Below, piece after piece: positions 35,834 through 44,730 of a stretch of DNA of 64,000 nt. Location of the stretch: the NCBI RefSeq assembly GCF_010994095.1, contig NZ_WJYO01000006.1:62001-126000 (forward strand). Reading direction: 5' to 3'. Source of the DNA: Mumia xiangluensis. Lineage in GTDB: Bacteria; Actinomycetota; Actinomycetes; Propionibacteriales; Nocardioidaceae. The notes beneath the pieces are model-generated. The model was not told the DNA's origin. It ran no database searches and worked only from the letters and a program-made list of their open reading frames with translations. The translations under genes and the position numbers were made by a program. Each line of letters starts with the position of its first letter. Within the stretch, counting starts at the first letter, position 1.

Positions 35834-36792
35834 CGGATCGACTCCTTGTCGGTCGCGCCGGTGGTGTCGTCTGCGGCGTCATCTGCGGTGATGAGGTCGA
35901 GGTAGGCCTCGTCCAGCGACGACTCGGTGATCCGGAGGTGCTCGGGACGCACGCCGTGGTCGCGGAGCCAGTCGAGCACGACGAGCACTGCCCGGTCGTC
36001 GCAGGCGACCTGGAGACGGCCACCCCGCTCCATCACGTCCGACACCCCGCCGAGATCGTTGAGCGCGGCGTGGTCCAGGGTTCCGCCCGGGACGAACGAC
36101 ATGACCAGCGGGGCCGCCGTACGTCCGATCAACCCGTCGGGCGTGTCGACCACGAGGATCCGTCCACGCTCCACCAGGGCGATGCGGTCGCACAGGTGCT
36201 GCGCCTCCTCCATCAGGTGAGTGACCAGCAGGATGGTGGTCCCCTCGGCGCGCACCTCCTCGATGAGCTCCCACACGTCGCGTCGCGACCGGGGGTCGAG
36301 GCCGGTGCTGAGCTCGTCGAGGAGCGCGACACGGGGGCGCCCGACGAGGGCCAGAGCGATCGCGAGCCGCTGCTGCTGACCGCCGGAGAGCTTGCGCCAG
36401 GGATGGTCGAGGCGTTCGCCCAGGCCCAGGCGGGTCGCGAGCTCGAGCGGGTCGCGTGGATCGTCGTAGAACGACGCGAACAGGTCGAGCGCCTCCCGGA
36501 CCCGCAGCTTGGGCTGGAGTCCGGCGCTCTGCAGCTGCACACCGACCGAGCGCTTCACCGCGTCACGGTCGGCGACGGGATCGAGACCGAGGATGCGGAC
36601 CGTGCCCGCGTCGGGGAGCCGCAGACCCGCGATGCACTCGACCGTCGTGCTCTTGCCTGAGCCGTTCGGACCGAGCACCCCGAAGATCTCACCCTCGGCG
36701 ACGGTGAGGTCCACGTGGTCGACGGCCACCACCGGGCCGTACGTCTTTCTCAGTCCGCGCACCTCGATCGCGGGCGCTGATGTCGTCGTCAT
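35830..36792 (-). CDS. ABC transporter ATPase (DrrA-like)
   Basis: Nucleotide-binding subunit, 320 residues: Walker A GPNGSGKST (residues 43-51), signature LSGGQQQR, Walker B VALLDELSTGLD, and a C-terminal extension (residues 225-310) typical of the DrrA family. The start at 36792 opens directly into the ATPase domain; longer in-frame starts lack support. First gene of the minus-strand unit ATPase-permease-kinase-regulator. Confidence 0.9.
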   Translation of the reverse strand: MTTTSAPAIEVRGLRKTYGPVVAVDHVDLTVAEGEIFGVLGPNGSGKSTTVECIAGLRLPDAGTVRILGLDPVADRDAVKRSVGVQLQSAGLQPKLRVREALDLFASFYDDPRDPLELATRLGLGERLDHPWRKLSGGQQQRLAIALALVGRPRVALLDELSTGLDPRSRRDVWELIEEVRAEGTTILLVTHLMEEAQHLCDRIALVERGRILVVDTPDGLIGRTAAPLVMSFVPGGTLDHAALNDLGGVSDVMERGGRLQVACDDRAVLVVLDWLRDHGVRPEHLRITESSLDEAYLDLITADDAADDTTGATDKESIR

Positions 36793-36888
36793 CCATCCAT
36801 CCCATCGCGTACGCCGCTGCTGGCACATCCCCCGACCGGGTCGGGCGTGGTCCACCGATCGGCTGGGCAGGGGTCACCACGCACGGGC

Positions 36889-37464
36889 TCAGATCCGGTC
36901 GTAGACGAGCACGGCATTTCCCCCGGGGAACGTCGTGAGGTCGGTCAGGTCGAAGGAGACCGGCGCGAACGGTGCGCCGCCAAAGGCGGAGATCCCCGCG
37001 CCGGCGACCACCGGGTAGCGCTTGACGACGATCCGGTCGATCTCCGGAAGCACTGTCGCAGCCAGCCTGCTACCGCCGGCGAGGTAGACGTCGAGTGGAG
37101 CGTCCTCGGCTTTGAGGCCGCGTACGAGGGCGAGCGGGTCGTCACGCACGATCGTCACGTCGGCGGAGAGCTCCTCCTGTGTCGAGGAGACCACGTACTG
37201 GCGCAGGTGCGGGTACGGGCTGGCCATGCCCAGGGCGAGCCCAGGTTCGTACGTCCGCCGGCCCATCACGACCGTGTCGAAGTGGCGATTGGGGGCGTCG
37301 GTCAGCCCGACCTGGGTCCGGCCGAGGGAGGGGAGGACGTCGGGGTACTCCTCAAGCATCCACGCCGCATACGCGTCGGACGAGGGGAAGAAGTCGACCT
37401 CGTCGCTGGGGCCGGCGATGTAGCCGTCGATGGACACGGCGACGAGGTAGGTGAGGCGTCTCAT
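36889..37464 (-). CDS. Dihydrofolate reductase-like (RibD C-terminal) protein
   Basis: A 191-residue member of the RibD_C/DHFR-fold family, predicted NAD(P)H-dependent reductase. LTYLVAVSIDGYIAG at the start, VVMGRRTYEPGLA near residue 67 and DVYLAGGSRLAATVLPEIDR (cofactor loop) are diagnostic. The chemical role of these single-domain proteins is mostly unknown; they are not the housekeeping DHFR. Divergent from the LysR regulator, which probably controls it. One of three paralogues in the window (also 46199 and 61035). Confidence 0.8.
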   Translation of the reverse strand: MRRLTYLVAVSIDGYIAGPSDEVDFFPSSDAYAAWMLEEYPDVLPSLGRTQVGLTDAPNRHFDTVVMGRRTYEPGLALGMASPYPHLRQYVVSSTQEELSADVTIVRDDPLALVRGLKAEDAPLDVYLAGGSRLAATVLPEIDRIVVKRYPVVAGAGISAFGGAPFAPVSFDLTDLTTFPGGNAVLVYDRI

Positions 37465-37557
37465 GGCTCCAGCCTCGTCGGGGCCGGCGTCGGGACCAAC
37501 ACGTCCTTTTGGCAGGATCGATAACCCACGGGTGATCGGAGCGGAGGTCGTACGGCG

Positions 37558-38448
37558 GTGGAGCTGCGGGACATCGAGATCTTCCTCACCCTGGCCGACG
37601 AGCTCCACTTCGGGCGTACGGCCGAGCGCCTCAACGTCTCCCAGGCACGGGTCAGCCAGGCGATCGCGAAGCAGGAGCGCCGGATGGGCACCGTCCTGTT
37701 CGAGCGGACGAGCCGGCAGGTGAGCCTGACGCCGGTCGGGGCACGGTTGCGTGACGACCTGCGTCAGGGGTACGAGCTCATCCAGTCGGGCCTGGCACTC
37801 GCGAGCCGGTCCACCAGTACGCCCAACGGTGTCCTCACGCTGGCCACGATGGGGGCTGTCGGCCACCACATGCGACCGGTCGTCGACGCGTTCGTCGCGC
37901 GTCACCCGACCTGCTCCGTGGAGCCCCGTGAGTTTCACTTCAGCGACCCGTTCGGCAGGCTGCGGCGCGGTGAGGTCGACGTCCAGGTGACCTGGCTGCC
38001 GGTGTCCGAGCCTGATGTGCGGGTCGGTCCGCGGGTGCTGACCGAAGGTCGCGTCCTCGCCGTGCCGAGCAGCCATCCCCTCGCCACGGAGGGTGAGGTC
38101 TCGATCGAGGTGCTCGGCGACGAGATGGTGTTCGACATCGGCGCCGAGGCGCCGGGGTACTGGGAGCAGGCGATGCTGCCACGCCGGACGCCCGCCGGGC
38201 GGCCGGTGATCCGCGGCCACGGGGTGCGGACGTTCCACGAGGTCCTGACGCGGGTCGCCGCGGGGGACGGCGTGACACCGCTGAACGCCCACGTGTGCCG
38301 CTACTACACCATGCCGGGCGTGACCTACGTCCCCATCACAGACGTGCCGGACACCGAGTGGGCGCTGATCTGGCTCGCCGAGCGTGAGACCCCCGAGATC
38401 CGCGCGTTCGCCGACACCGCTCGGTCGCTCGGGCCCCGAGCGTTCTGA
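37558..38448 (+). CDS. LysR-family transcriptional regulator
   Basis: A 296-residue LysR regulator: N-terminal winged helix (DIEIFLTLADELHFGRTAERL, residues 5-25, then QARVSQAIAKQERRMG) and a type 2 periplasmic-binding-like effector domain from residue 90. GCGGAGG precedes the GTG. It is divergent from the DHFR-like gene with 93 bases between, the usual LysR arrangement with its target. Effector unknown. Confidence 0.87.
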   Translation: MELRDIEIFLTLADELHFGRTAERLNVSQARVSQAIAKQERRMGTVLFERTSRQVSLTPVGARLRDDLRQGYELIQSGLALASRSTSTPNGVLTLATMGAVGHHMRPVVDAFVARHPTCSVEPREFHFSDPFGRLRRGEVDVQVTWLPVSEPDVRVGPRVLTEGRVLAVPSSHPLATEGEVSIEVLGDEMVFDIGAEAPGYWEQAMLPRRTPAGRPVIRGHGVRTFHEVLTRVAAGDGVTPLNAHVCRYYTMPGVTYVPITDVPDTEWALIWLAERETPEIRAFADTARSLGPRAF

Positions 38449-38451
38449 TCG

Positions 38452-39237
38452 TCAGCCGGCGTCGGCGCCCGTGCGGCGGCGCGACCACCACTCCTGGAGC
38501 GCGTCGACCGCAGGACCCGGCGACTTCGCCCACGAGAGGTGGTCGATGCGCGCACCCTCGGGCGCAGCATCGCGGTGATAGTCCCACCAGGTCACGGCGT
38601 CGTCCTTGACGGGCCGGACCAGCGCGCGTGCCGCTCGCGGCACCGACAGCTGATCCCCCTCGACCTGCAGGACGAACGTCGGGATGTCGAGCACCTCGCG
38701 GGGAAGTCGGCCCGCCGGGTAGGGGAAGCGTCGCCGCCGGACGAGGCGCGACCACTCACGCATCAGCGTGCGCGGCTGCGGACCACCGAAGCCCCAGGCG
38801 GGCCAGTATCCGTAGAGCGCCGTCACGGGCGGAACCGCGGCGGCGAGAGCCCAGATCCCCCAGAACCGCTTGCCGTAGCGGCGGTAGTACGGCTCCGAGG
38901 CGCCAGCGAGGACGAGCCCGTCGACCTGCCCGCCGGTCAGTGCGTACCCGAGCGCCGCCTGACCGCCCAGACTGTGCCCGAGGACGACGACCGGGATGCC
39001 GGGGTGCTGGCTCCGGATGCGCGAGGCGTGCTCGTCGAGCGCGGCGACCAGCTGGGCGTACCCCCAGTCGTTGCGGCGTGACGGCGCCTCGGTGTCGCGG
39101 TCGATCCCACGTGCGGCGAGCGTGCAGGCGCTCCAGCCGATCGCCTCGAGCGCTGCTGCGAGCTCGCGGTAGTAGGCGGAATGGACCCCCATCGCGGCCG
39201 CGATGACGACGTGGGGTCGGGTCGAGTCTGTGTGCAC
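38452..39237 (-). CDS. Alpha/beta hydrolase (serine aminopeptidase/lysophospholipase-like)
   Basis: A 261-residue alpha/beta hydrolase with nucleophile elbow VLGHSLGGQAA (Ser near residue 100), an acid in QVEGDQLSVP and histidine in RIDHLSW. A cap region rich in aromatic residues lies between. The GTG start has no ribosome site, but TAGACT ends eight bases upstream, suggesting a leaderless transcript; that box contains the stop of the preceding aldo/keto reductase gene. Substrate unknown. Confidence 0.78.
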   Translation of the reverse strand: MHTDSTRPHVVIAAAMGVHSAYYRELAAALEAIGWSACTLAARGIDRDTEAPSRRNDWGYAQLVAALDEHASRIRSQHPGIPVVVLGHSLGGQAALGYALTGGQVDGLVLAGASEPYYRRYGKRFWGIWALAAAVPPVTALYGYWPAWGFGGPQPRTLMREWSRLVRRRRFPYPAGRLPREVLDIPTFVLQVEGDQLSVPRAARALVRPVKDDAVTWWDYHRDAAPEGARIDHLSWAKSPGPAVDALQEWWSRRRTGADAG

Positions 39238-39248
39238 GAGGGGGAAGT

Positions 39249-40112
39249 CTAGGACGGGCCGGGGTCGTGCAGGTCGTTGAGGGCATCGAGTCGGCGGAGG
39301 TGGTCCCCGGTGAGGGTGACCTGCCCGGCGGCGACGTTCTCCTCGAGATGCGCGACCTGCTTCGTCCCCGGGATGGGGACGAGCGCGGCGGAGTGCGCGA
39401 GCAGCCAGGCGAGCGCGACCTGCGCGGGCGTGGCGCCCACCTCCCGGCCGATCGCCGCCACGGCGGTGGCAGCGGCCGATCCCGACGCGGCCCCGGCGAC
39501 GGGCCTCCACGGGAGGAAGGCGACGCCGGCCGCCTCGCAGGCGGCGAGCACGGGTTCGTACTCCCGGTCGAAGACGCTGTAGCGGTTCTGGACGGACGCG
39601 ACGTCGGCCACGTCTCGCGCCACCTGAAGCTGCTCGACGCTCACCTCGGACAGGCCGATCCGCGCGATCTTGCCCTCGCGCCGCAGCTCGTCCAGCGCGC
39701 CGACCTGGTCAGCGAGAGGTGTTGCCGGATCGACACGGTGCAGCTGAAGCAGCGCGATCTGCTCGACCCGCAGTCGTCGCAGCCCCTCGTCGACCTGCCG
39801 ACGAAGCGACTCCGGTCGCCCGTCGTACGTCCAGTCGCCGGTCGCGGCGTCGCGCACCACCCCGACCTTGGTGGCGACCATCACCTCGCTGGGCCAGGGG
39901 TGCAGGGCCTCGGCGACGAGCTCCTCGTTGGCGCCCCACCCGTAGAGGTGTGCGGTGTCGACGAGCGGCACGCCCAGCGCGACCGCGCGCCGAAGGACGG
40001 CTGTCGAGGCGTCGCGGGCGGCTCCCGGCGAGGTCGGCAGCTGCATCGCCCCGAACCCGATCCTCCTGGCCGCGTGATCTCCATCGGCGAGGAAGGTGCG
40101 GGGCGTCTCCAT
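39249..40112 (-). CDS. Aldo/keto reductase
   Basis: NADP-dependent aldo/keto reductase of 287 residues. The catalytic tetrad is visible: Asp and Tyr in DTAHLYGWG, Lys in VATKVG, His in LLQLHRVD. The TIM-barrel cofactor segment IPGTKQVAHLEEN is near the C terminus. TAGGGT, which includes the fdhD stop codon, ends eight bases before the ATG and suggests a leaderless internal promoter. Eleven bases from fdhD on the same strand. Confidence 0.83.
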   Translation of the reverse strand: METPRTFLADGDHAARRIGFGAMQLPTSPGAARDASTAVLRRAVALGVPLVDTAHLYGWGANEELVAEALHPWPSEVMVATKVGVVRDAATGDWTYDGRPESLRRQVDEGLRRLRVEQIALLQLHRVDPATPLADQVGALDELRREGKIARIGLSEVSVEQLQVARDVADVASVQNRYSVFDREYEPVLAACEAAGVAFLPWRPVAGAASGSAAATAVAAIGREVGATPAQVALAWLLAHSAALVPIPGTKQVAHLEENVAAGQVTLTGDHLRRLDALNDLHDPGPS

Positions 40113-40123
40113 GCGGCCCCACC

Positions 40124-40978
40124 CTAGGGTGCGTCGAGGGTCGGGTCCGCGTAGACGACCACGCGACCGTCGCGCGCGAAGCCGGCCAGCGTGAGGCCCG
40201 TCCTGTCGCACAGGCGCGCGGCAAGGGTCGTCGGTGCACCGACCCCGACCACGGCCGTCACGCCCGCGACCGCAGCCTTCTGCACGATCTCGAACCCGAT
40301 CCGCCCGCTGGTGCACAGCGCCAGCCCGGCAGTCGGGAGCCCCTCGCGGAGGCTGCCCTCCAGAAGACAGTGGCCGACGGCCTTGTCGACCGCGTTGTGC
40401 CGGCCCACGTCCTCCCGGACGACCACCACCGTGCCGTCAGGCCTGAAGAGGCCGGCGGCGTGGGCGCCTCCGGTCCGGTCGAAGTGGCGCTGGTGCCGCC
40501 GCAGCTCGTCGGGCAGCGAGGCGAGCGCGAACGGCTCCCAGGCGCCGTCCACAGCGACCGGACGCTCGGGCAGGCCCGCCACGAGCGTCTCGACCTCGTC
40601 CAGCGAGTCCGTCCCGCAGACACCGCACGCCGACGTGGCGCGCAGCGAGCGCTCCTGCCACGTCCGGGTCGGGGGACCGGTGAGAGCGACGGTCACGACG
40701 TTGAACCGCTGCGCGTCGGTCAGGTCGGCATCGGTGCAGTACGCGATCCCGGCGAGGTCGTCGCGGCTGTTGACGACGCCCTCGGCGAGCACGAGGCCCG
40801 CCGCGAGCTCGAAGTCGTGTCCCGGTGTGCGCATGGTCACACCGAGCCGGCGGTCGCTCGAGCCGGGTGCGGAGATGCGGATCTCCAGCGGCTCCTCGGC
40901 GATCAGCCGGTCCTCGTGCGCCCGCGAGACGCCGTCGACCCATTCGACGACGCGACGCCGCGAGGTGGGTGCGGTCAT
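40124..40978 (-). CDS. fdhD: Formate dehydrogenase accessory sulfurtransferase
   Basis: FdhD moves sulfur from IscS to the molybdenum cofactor of formate dehydrogenases. The 284-residue protein has the sulfur-carrying CGVCG motif (Cys118, Cys121), the EEPLEIRI start block and VVREDVGRHNAVDKAVG. TAGGCT ends six bases before the ATG, indicating a leaderless transcript divergent from the glutaryl-CoA dehydrogenase gene. No formate dehydrogenase gene is in the window. Confidence 0.9.
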   Translation of the reverse strand: MTAPTSRRRVVEWVDGVSRAHEDRLIAEEPLEIRISAPGSSDRRLGVTMRTPGHDFELAAGLVLAEGVVNSRDDLAGIAYCTDADLTDAQRFNVVTVALTGPPTRTWQERSLRATSACGVCGTDSLDEVETLVAGLPERPVAVDGAWEPFALASLPDELRRHQRHFDRTGGAHAAGLFRPDGTVVVVREDVGRHNAVDKAVGHCLLEGSLREGLPTAGLALCTSGRIGFEIVQKAAVAGVTAVVGVGAPTTLAARLCDRTGLTLAGFARDGRVVVYADPTLDAP

Positions 40979-41028
40979 GCCCCAAGCCTAGGTCCGGGGG
41001 CCTGGAGCACCAGGTCTAGCATCGAATC
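40979..41028. promoter_or_regulatory. Compact divergent promoter region with a palindrome
   Basis: Fifty bases separate two divergent starts. TAGGCT (minus, 40985-40990) serves fdhD and TAGCAT (41017-41022) serves the dehydrogenase, each six bases before its ATG. Between them CCTGG-AGCA-CCAGG (41001-41014) is a perfect inverted repeat, a possible shared operator. Confidence 0.5.
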
Positions 41029-42228
41029 ATGACGATGCACCGGGCGCCGGCCCTCGACCCTGCAGATCCGCTCGGGATCGACGACCTCCTCGAAGCCGAC
41101 GAGGTGGCGATCCGGCAGAGCGTCCGCGCGATGCTCGACGCGGAGGTCGAGCCGCACGTCGCGGGTTGGTTCGAGACCGGTGACCTCCCCGCCCGGGACC
41201 TGATGCGCGAGTTCGGCAAGCTCGGCCTGCTCGGCATGCACCTCGAGGGCTACGGCTGCGCGGGGACGAGCGCGACGGCGTACGGCATCGCGTGTCTCGA
41301 GCTCGAGGCGGCCGACTCCGGGATCCGCTCGATGGTGTCGGTGCAGGGATCGCTCGCGATGTTCGCGATCTGGGCGTACGGGTCGGAGGAGCAGAAGCAG
41401 ACCTGGCTGCCGCGGATGGCCGCCGGCGAGGCGGTCGGCTGCTTCGGCCTGACCGAGCCCGACGCTGGTTCCGACCCTGCGAGCATGCGCACGAACGCCC
41501 GGCAGGACGCGGGGGGTGACTGGATCCTCAACGGCTCGAAGATGTGGATCACGAACGGCTCGATCGCCGACGTCGCCGTCGTGTGGGCGCAGACCGACGG
41601 AGGGGTGCGTGGCTTCGTCGTACCCACGGACACACCGGGCTTCACCGGCACCACGATCAAGCACAAGCTGTCGCTGCGCGCCTCGGTCACGGCCGAGCTC
41701 GTCCTCGACGGCGTACGCCTTCCCGCCGACGCCGTGCTTCCCGAGGTGACCGGGCTCAAGGGGCCGCTGTCGTGCCTCAGCGAGGCCCGCTACGGGATCG
41801 TGTGGGGGGCGATGGGCGCCGCTCGTGCGTCGTACGACGCGGCGCGTGACTACGCGGCCACCCGGACCCAGTTCGGGGCGCCGATCGCGGCGTTCCAGCT
41901 GACGCAGGAGAAGCTCGCGACCATGTCGCTGGAGCTCAACAAGGGCATCCTTCTCGCGCTGCACCTGGGGCGCCGCAAGGACAAGGTCGGGCTGCGTCCC
42001 GAGCAGGTGAGCTACGGCAAGCTCAACAACGTGCGCGAGGCGCTGGAGATCTGCCGCACGGCACGCACGATCCTCGGCGCGAACGGCATCTCGCTCGAGT
42101 ACCCGGTGATCCGGCACATGAACAACCTCGAGTCCGTCCTCACCTACGAGGGCACCTCCGAGATGCACACGCTGATCATCGGGCAGGCCCTCACCGGTAT
42201 CCCGTCCTACCGTCCGCCGCAGGCCTGA
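41029..42228 (+). CDS. Glutaryl-CoA dehydrogenase-like acyl-CoA dehydrogenase
   Basis: FAD enzyme of 399 residues, probably converting glutaryl-CoA to crotonyl-CoA in lysine/tryptophan degradation. Acyl-CoA dehydrogenase signatures CFGLTEPDAGSDP (residues 138-150) and KMWITNGSIADV are present, with the catalytic base Glu374 in LTYEGTSEMH. The long RTILGANGISLEYPVIRHMNNLE block is characteristic of glutaryl-CoA dehydrogenases. Leaderless by position of TAGCAT. Follows no obvious pathway operon; two small membrane proteins are downstream. Confidence 0.83.
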   Translation: MTMHRAPALDPADPLGIDDLLEADEVAIRQSVRAMLDAEVEPHVAGWFETGDLPARDLMREFGKLGLLGMHLEGYGCAGTSATAYGIACLELEAADSGIRSMVSVQGSLAMFAIWAYGSEEQKQTWLPRMAAGEAVGCFGLTEPDAGSDPASMRTNARQDAGGDWILNGSKMWITNGSIADVAVVWAQTDGGVRGFVVPTDTPGFTGTTIKHKLSLRASVTAELVLDGVRLPADAVLPEVTGLKGPLSCLSEARYGIVWGAMGAARASYDAARDYAATRTQFGAPIAAFQLTQEKLATMSLELNKGILLALHLGRRKDKVGLRPEQVSYGKLNNVREALEICRTARTILGANGISLEYPVIRHMNNLESVLTYEGTSEMHTLIIGQALTGIPSYRPPQA

Positions 42229-42237
42229 GGCCGCCCG

Positions 42238-42600
42238 ATGTCCCTGTGGTTCGCCTGGTTCGTCGCGCTCGCCGCGGTCGGGGTCGCCGCGTACGCCGCG
42301 TACCTCCTCGTCCGTGACAGGCCGGTCGACAACCCGCTCTTCTACCTGGCGTCGGCGCTCGAGGTCCTCGTGCTGGTGCAGCTCGTGGCCGGCTGCGTCG
42401 CCCTCGCCGGCACCTCGCGCGACGTCGAGGGGGTCACGTTCGTCGGCTACCTGCTCACGTGCGCCGTGATCCCGCCCGCCGCGGTCGTGTGGGGCGTCGC
42501 TGAGAAGACCCGGTGGGGGACCGGCGTCGTCGTCGTCGGGATGCTGACCGTCGCCGTGCTGGTCGCGCGGCTCGTCCAGATCTGGGGTGGACATGCCTGA
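42238..42600 (+). CDS. Small four-helix membrane protein
   Basis: Unrecognised 120-residue hydrophobic protein with about four helices and few polar loops (RDRPVDNP, SRDVEG). Nine bases after the dehydrogenase stop and overlapping the next membrane protein gene, so the three likely form one transcript. Confidence 0.65.
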   Translation: MSLWFAWFVALAAVGVAAYAAYLLVRDRPVDNPLFYLASALEVLVLVQLVAGCVALAGTSRDVEGVTFVGYLLTCAVIPPAAVVWGVAEKTRWGTGVVVVGMLTVAVLVARLVQIWGGHA

Positions 42601-43006
42601 GCAACCCGCCGAGACCGGGTCCGGCTTCGGCCGCGTGCTCGTGGCCGTCTACGCCGTGTTCGCGATCTCGGCCACGGCCCGCTCGCTGGTGCAGCTCGTG
42701 CTGCACTTCGACGAGGCCCCGCTCGCGTACCTGTTGTCAGCGTTCGCCGCGGCCGTCTACATCGTCGCGACGATCGCCCTCGCGCGGCGCGGCCCGACGT
42801 CGTCGAAGGTCGCCACGGTGGCGATCGGCGTGGAGCTCGTCGGCGTCCTCGTCGTCGGCACGCTCACCGTCCTCGACCCCGAGCTGTTTCCCGACGCCAC
42901 GGTGTGGTCCGACTTCGGGGCCGGTTACGGCTACGTCCCGCTCGTCCTCCCGGTCGTCGGGATGTGGTGGGTCCTGCGTACGCGAGCACGCCAGCGGAGC
43001 GCCTGA
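42593..43006 (+). CDS. Small membrane protein
   Basis: Unrecognised 137-residue protein with about four helices (near residues 15-35, 45-65, 75-95, 112-128) and a basic tail. ATG at 42593 follows GGGGTGG; an in-frame GTG at 42587 is possible. Overlaps the previous gene by eight bases. The pair may form a heteromeric membrane unit. Confidence 0.65.
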   Translation: MPEQPAETGSGFGRVLVAVYAVFAISATARSLVQLVLHFDEAPLAYLLSAFAAAVYIVATIALARRGPTSSKVATVAIGVELVGVLVVGTLTVLDPELFPDATVWSDFGAGYGYVPLVLPVVGMWWVLRTRARQRSA

Positions 43007-43061
43007 CCCGGGGGAGCACCGGCCTCGCTCCGCCTGGTGACCGGCGGGTAGTCTCGTCCGC

Positions 43062-43463
43062 GTGAATGAGCGCACGGTGATCACCTTCGGCACGTTCGAC
43101 GTCTTCCACGTCGGGCACGTCCGCATCCTCGAGCGAGCAGCCTCGCTCGGCGACCGACTTGTCGTCGGTGTCTCCGCAGATGCCCTGAACGTGCGCAAGA
43201 AGGGCCGTGCCCCGGTCTTCTCCCAGGAGGAGCGGATCGAGATCGTGTCGGCGCTCCGCTGCGTCGACGAGGTCTTCGTCGAGGAGAGCCTGGAGCTCAA
43301 GGGCGACTACATCCGCAAGTTCGAGGCGGACGTGCTGACGATGGGTGACGACTGGAAGGGCCGGTTCGACGAGTTCTCGTCGCTGTGCGAGGTCGTCTAC
43401 TTCCCGCGTACGCCGTCGGTGTCCACCACGGCCCTCATCGAGCACATCGCGTCCATCACCTGA
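43062..43463 (+). CDS. Glycerol-3-phosphate cytidylyltransferase-like protein
   Basis: Nucleotidyltransferase of the TagD/cytidylyltransferase family, 133 residues. The HxGH nucleotide site is in GTFDVFHVGHVRIL (residues 9-22) and the second site RTPSVSTT replaces the usual RTxGISTT. Expected to make CDP-glycerol or another CDP-polyol for wall polymer or lipid synthesis; the exact polyol phosphate is uncertain. TAGTCT ends seven bases before the GTG, suggesting a leaderless transcript. Confidence 0.83.
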   Translation: MNERTVITFGTFDVFHVGHVRILERAASLGDRLVVGVSADALNVRKKGRAPVFSQEERIEIVSALRCVDEVFVEESLELKGDYIRKFEADVLTMGDDWKGRFDEFSSLCEVVYFPRTPSVSTTALIEHIASIT

Positions 43464-43477
43464 CGGCCCCACGCCTG

Positions 43478-44122
43478 TCAGGGCTCTTCGGGCAGTCCCG
43501 CCTGGCGACGTCGGCGGACCTGGATGACCCGGACGACGAGGAACGCGGCGATGGCGACCAGGGCCAGCACGAGGACGATCTTCGAGTAGGTCCCGACGAC
43601 GTCGCTCACCGTCTCCCAGCGGTTGCCCAGCCCGTAGCCGAGCATGATGAACAGCGTGTTCCAGATGGCGCTCCCTAGCGCGGTCAAGGTCAGGAACACC
43701 CGCAGCGGCATGCGTTCGAGGCCGGCCGGGATCGAGATGAGGCTGCGGAAGATCGGCACGAACCGCCCGAAGAAGACCGCCTTGGTGCCGTGCTTGGCGA
43801 ACCACGCCTCCGTCTTCTCGACGTCGGTGACCTTCACGAGCGGCATCCGGGCCACCACGGCGTACAGGCGGTCGCGTCCGAACCACTGCCCGATCCAGTA
43901 GAGGGCGAGCGCGCCGACGATCGAGCCGATGGTGGTGCAGACCAGGGCGGCGGCGAGGTTCATGTCGCCGACGCTGGCGGTGAAGCCGGCGAGCGGGAGG
44001 ATCACCTCGCTGGGGATCGGAGGGAAGATGTTCTCCAGCGCGACGGCCAGCCCGGCCCCGGGCGCGCCGAGCCAGTCCATCAGGTCGGCTGCGAAGCCGG
44101 CGATCCCTCCGATGTCACTCAC
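43478..44122 (-). CDS. DedA-family membrane protein
   Basis: A 214-residue DedA/SNARE-associated (VTT) family protein; relatives act as undecaprenyl-phosphate or phospholipid flippases. ENIFPPIPSEVILPLAG (residues 30-46) and the re-entrant FFGRFVPIFRSLISIPAG block are diagnostic. About five hydrophobic segments. TAGGCT ends six bases before the GTG: leaderless type. Tail-to-tail with the cytidylyltransferase gene. Confidence 0.88.
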   Translation of the reverse strand: MSDIGGIAGFAADLMDWLGAPGAGLAVALENIFPPIPSEVILPLAGFTASVGDMNLAAALVCTTIGSIVGALALYWIGQWFGRDRLYAVVARMPLVKVTDVEKTEAWFAKHGTKAVFFGRFVPIFRSLISIPAGLERMPLRVFLTLTALGSAIWNTLFIMLGYGLGNRWETVSDVVGTYSKIVLVLALVAIAAFLVVRVIQVRRRRQAGLPEEP

Positions 44123-44156
44123 GCGTAGAGCCTAGCGATGACCCCTGAGGGTCCTC

Positions 44157-44624
44157 TCAAGCGCTCCGCCGTGCCCGTCGACGCTGCGACCAGCGCTCGG
44201 CCTCGACGTCCACGTCCCGGGTGGGTGTGATCACCGGGGGCCCGCCGCGCAGCTGGCGACGCGCCTCCACGACACGGCTGTTGAAGGCCGCGACGGCGTC
44301 GCGGACCGCCGCCTCTGTGGGCAGACGGTCGAGTGCCGCGTCAAGGTCTGCATCGTCCTTGCGGAGCTGCAGCGCCTCCGGGAGGACGCCGCTGATCTGC
44401 TCGCGGTCGATCAGCCGCTTCACCCACCAGTCCGGGTCGTGGGTGTCGCCGAGGCCCGGGATCGGCTTGCCGTGGAGCGGCAGGTCGTCGAACTCGCCCC
44501 GGGCCATCGCGGCGCGGATCTGCTGGTCGACGTACGACGCCTTCTGAACGGCGAGCGTCTCCGGGTCGATGCGGGCGGTGCGGTTGGTACGGGCGCTGTC
44601 GGCGCGGCGGTCGCGGTCACTCAC
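44157..44624 (-). CDS. DUF1992 (DnaJ-homologue subfamily C28-like) protein
   Basis: A 155-residue soluble protein carrying the DUF1992 domain: YVDQQIRAAMARGEFDDLPLHGKPIPG near residue 32. Function unknown despite the DnaJ-like label used in databases. GGAGG lies seven bases before the GTG at 44624, so that start is chosen over a GTG six bases further upstream. Confidence 0.8.
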   Translation of the reverse strand: MSDRDRRADSARTNRTARIDPETLAVQKASYVDQQIRAAMARGEFDDLPLHGKPIPGLGDTHDPDWWVKRLIDREQISGVLPEALQLRKDDADLDAALDRLPTEAAVRDAVAAFNSRVVEARRQLRGGPPVITPTRDVDVEAERWSQRRRARRSA

Positions 44625-44730
44625 GGTCACACCTCCGTCTCCAGGCTAACCGGGGTCATCCTCCGGGGGTGATGCCGTGTGCGGACCGACGTCGGACGAT
44701 GTGAGGGCCGAGGAGTGAGGGGGCATCAGC

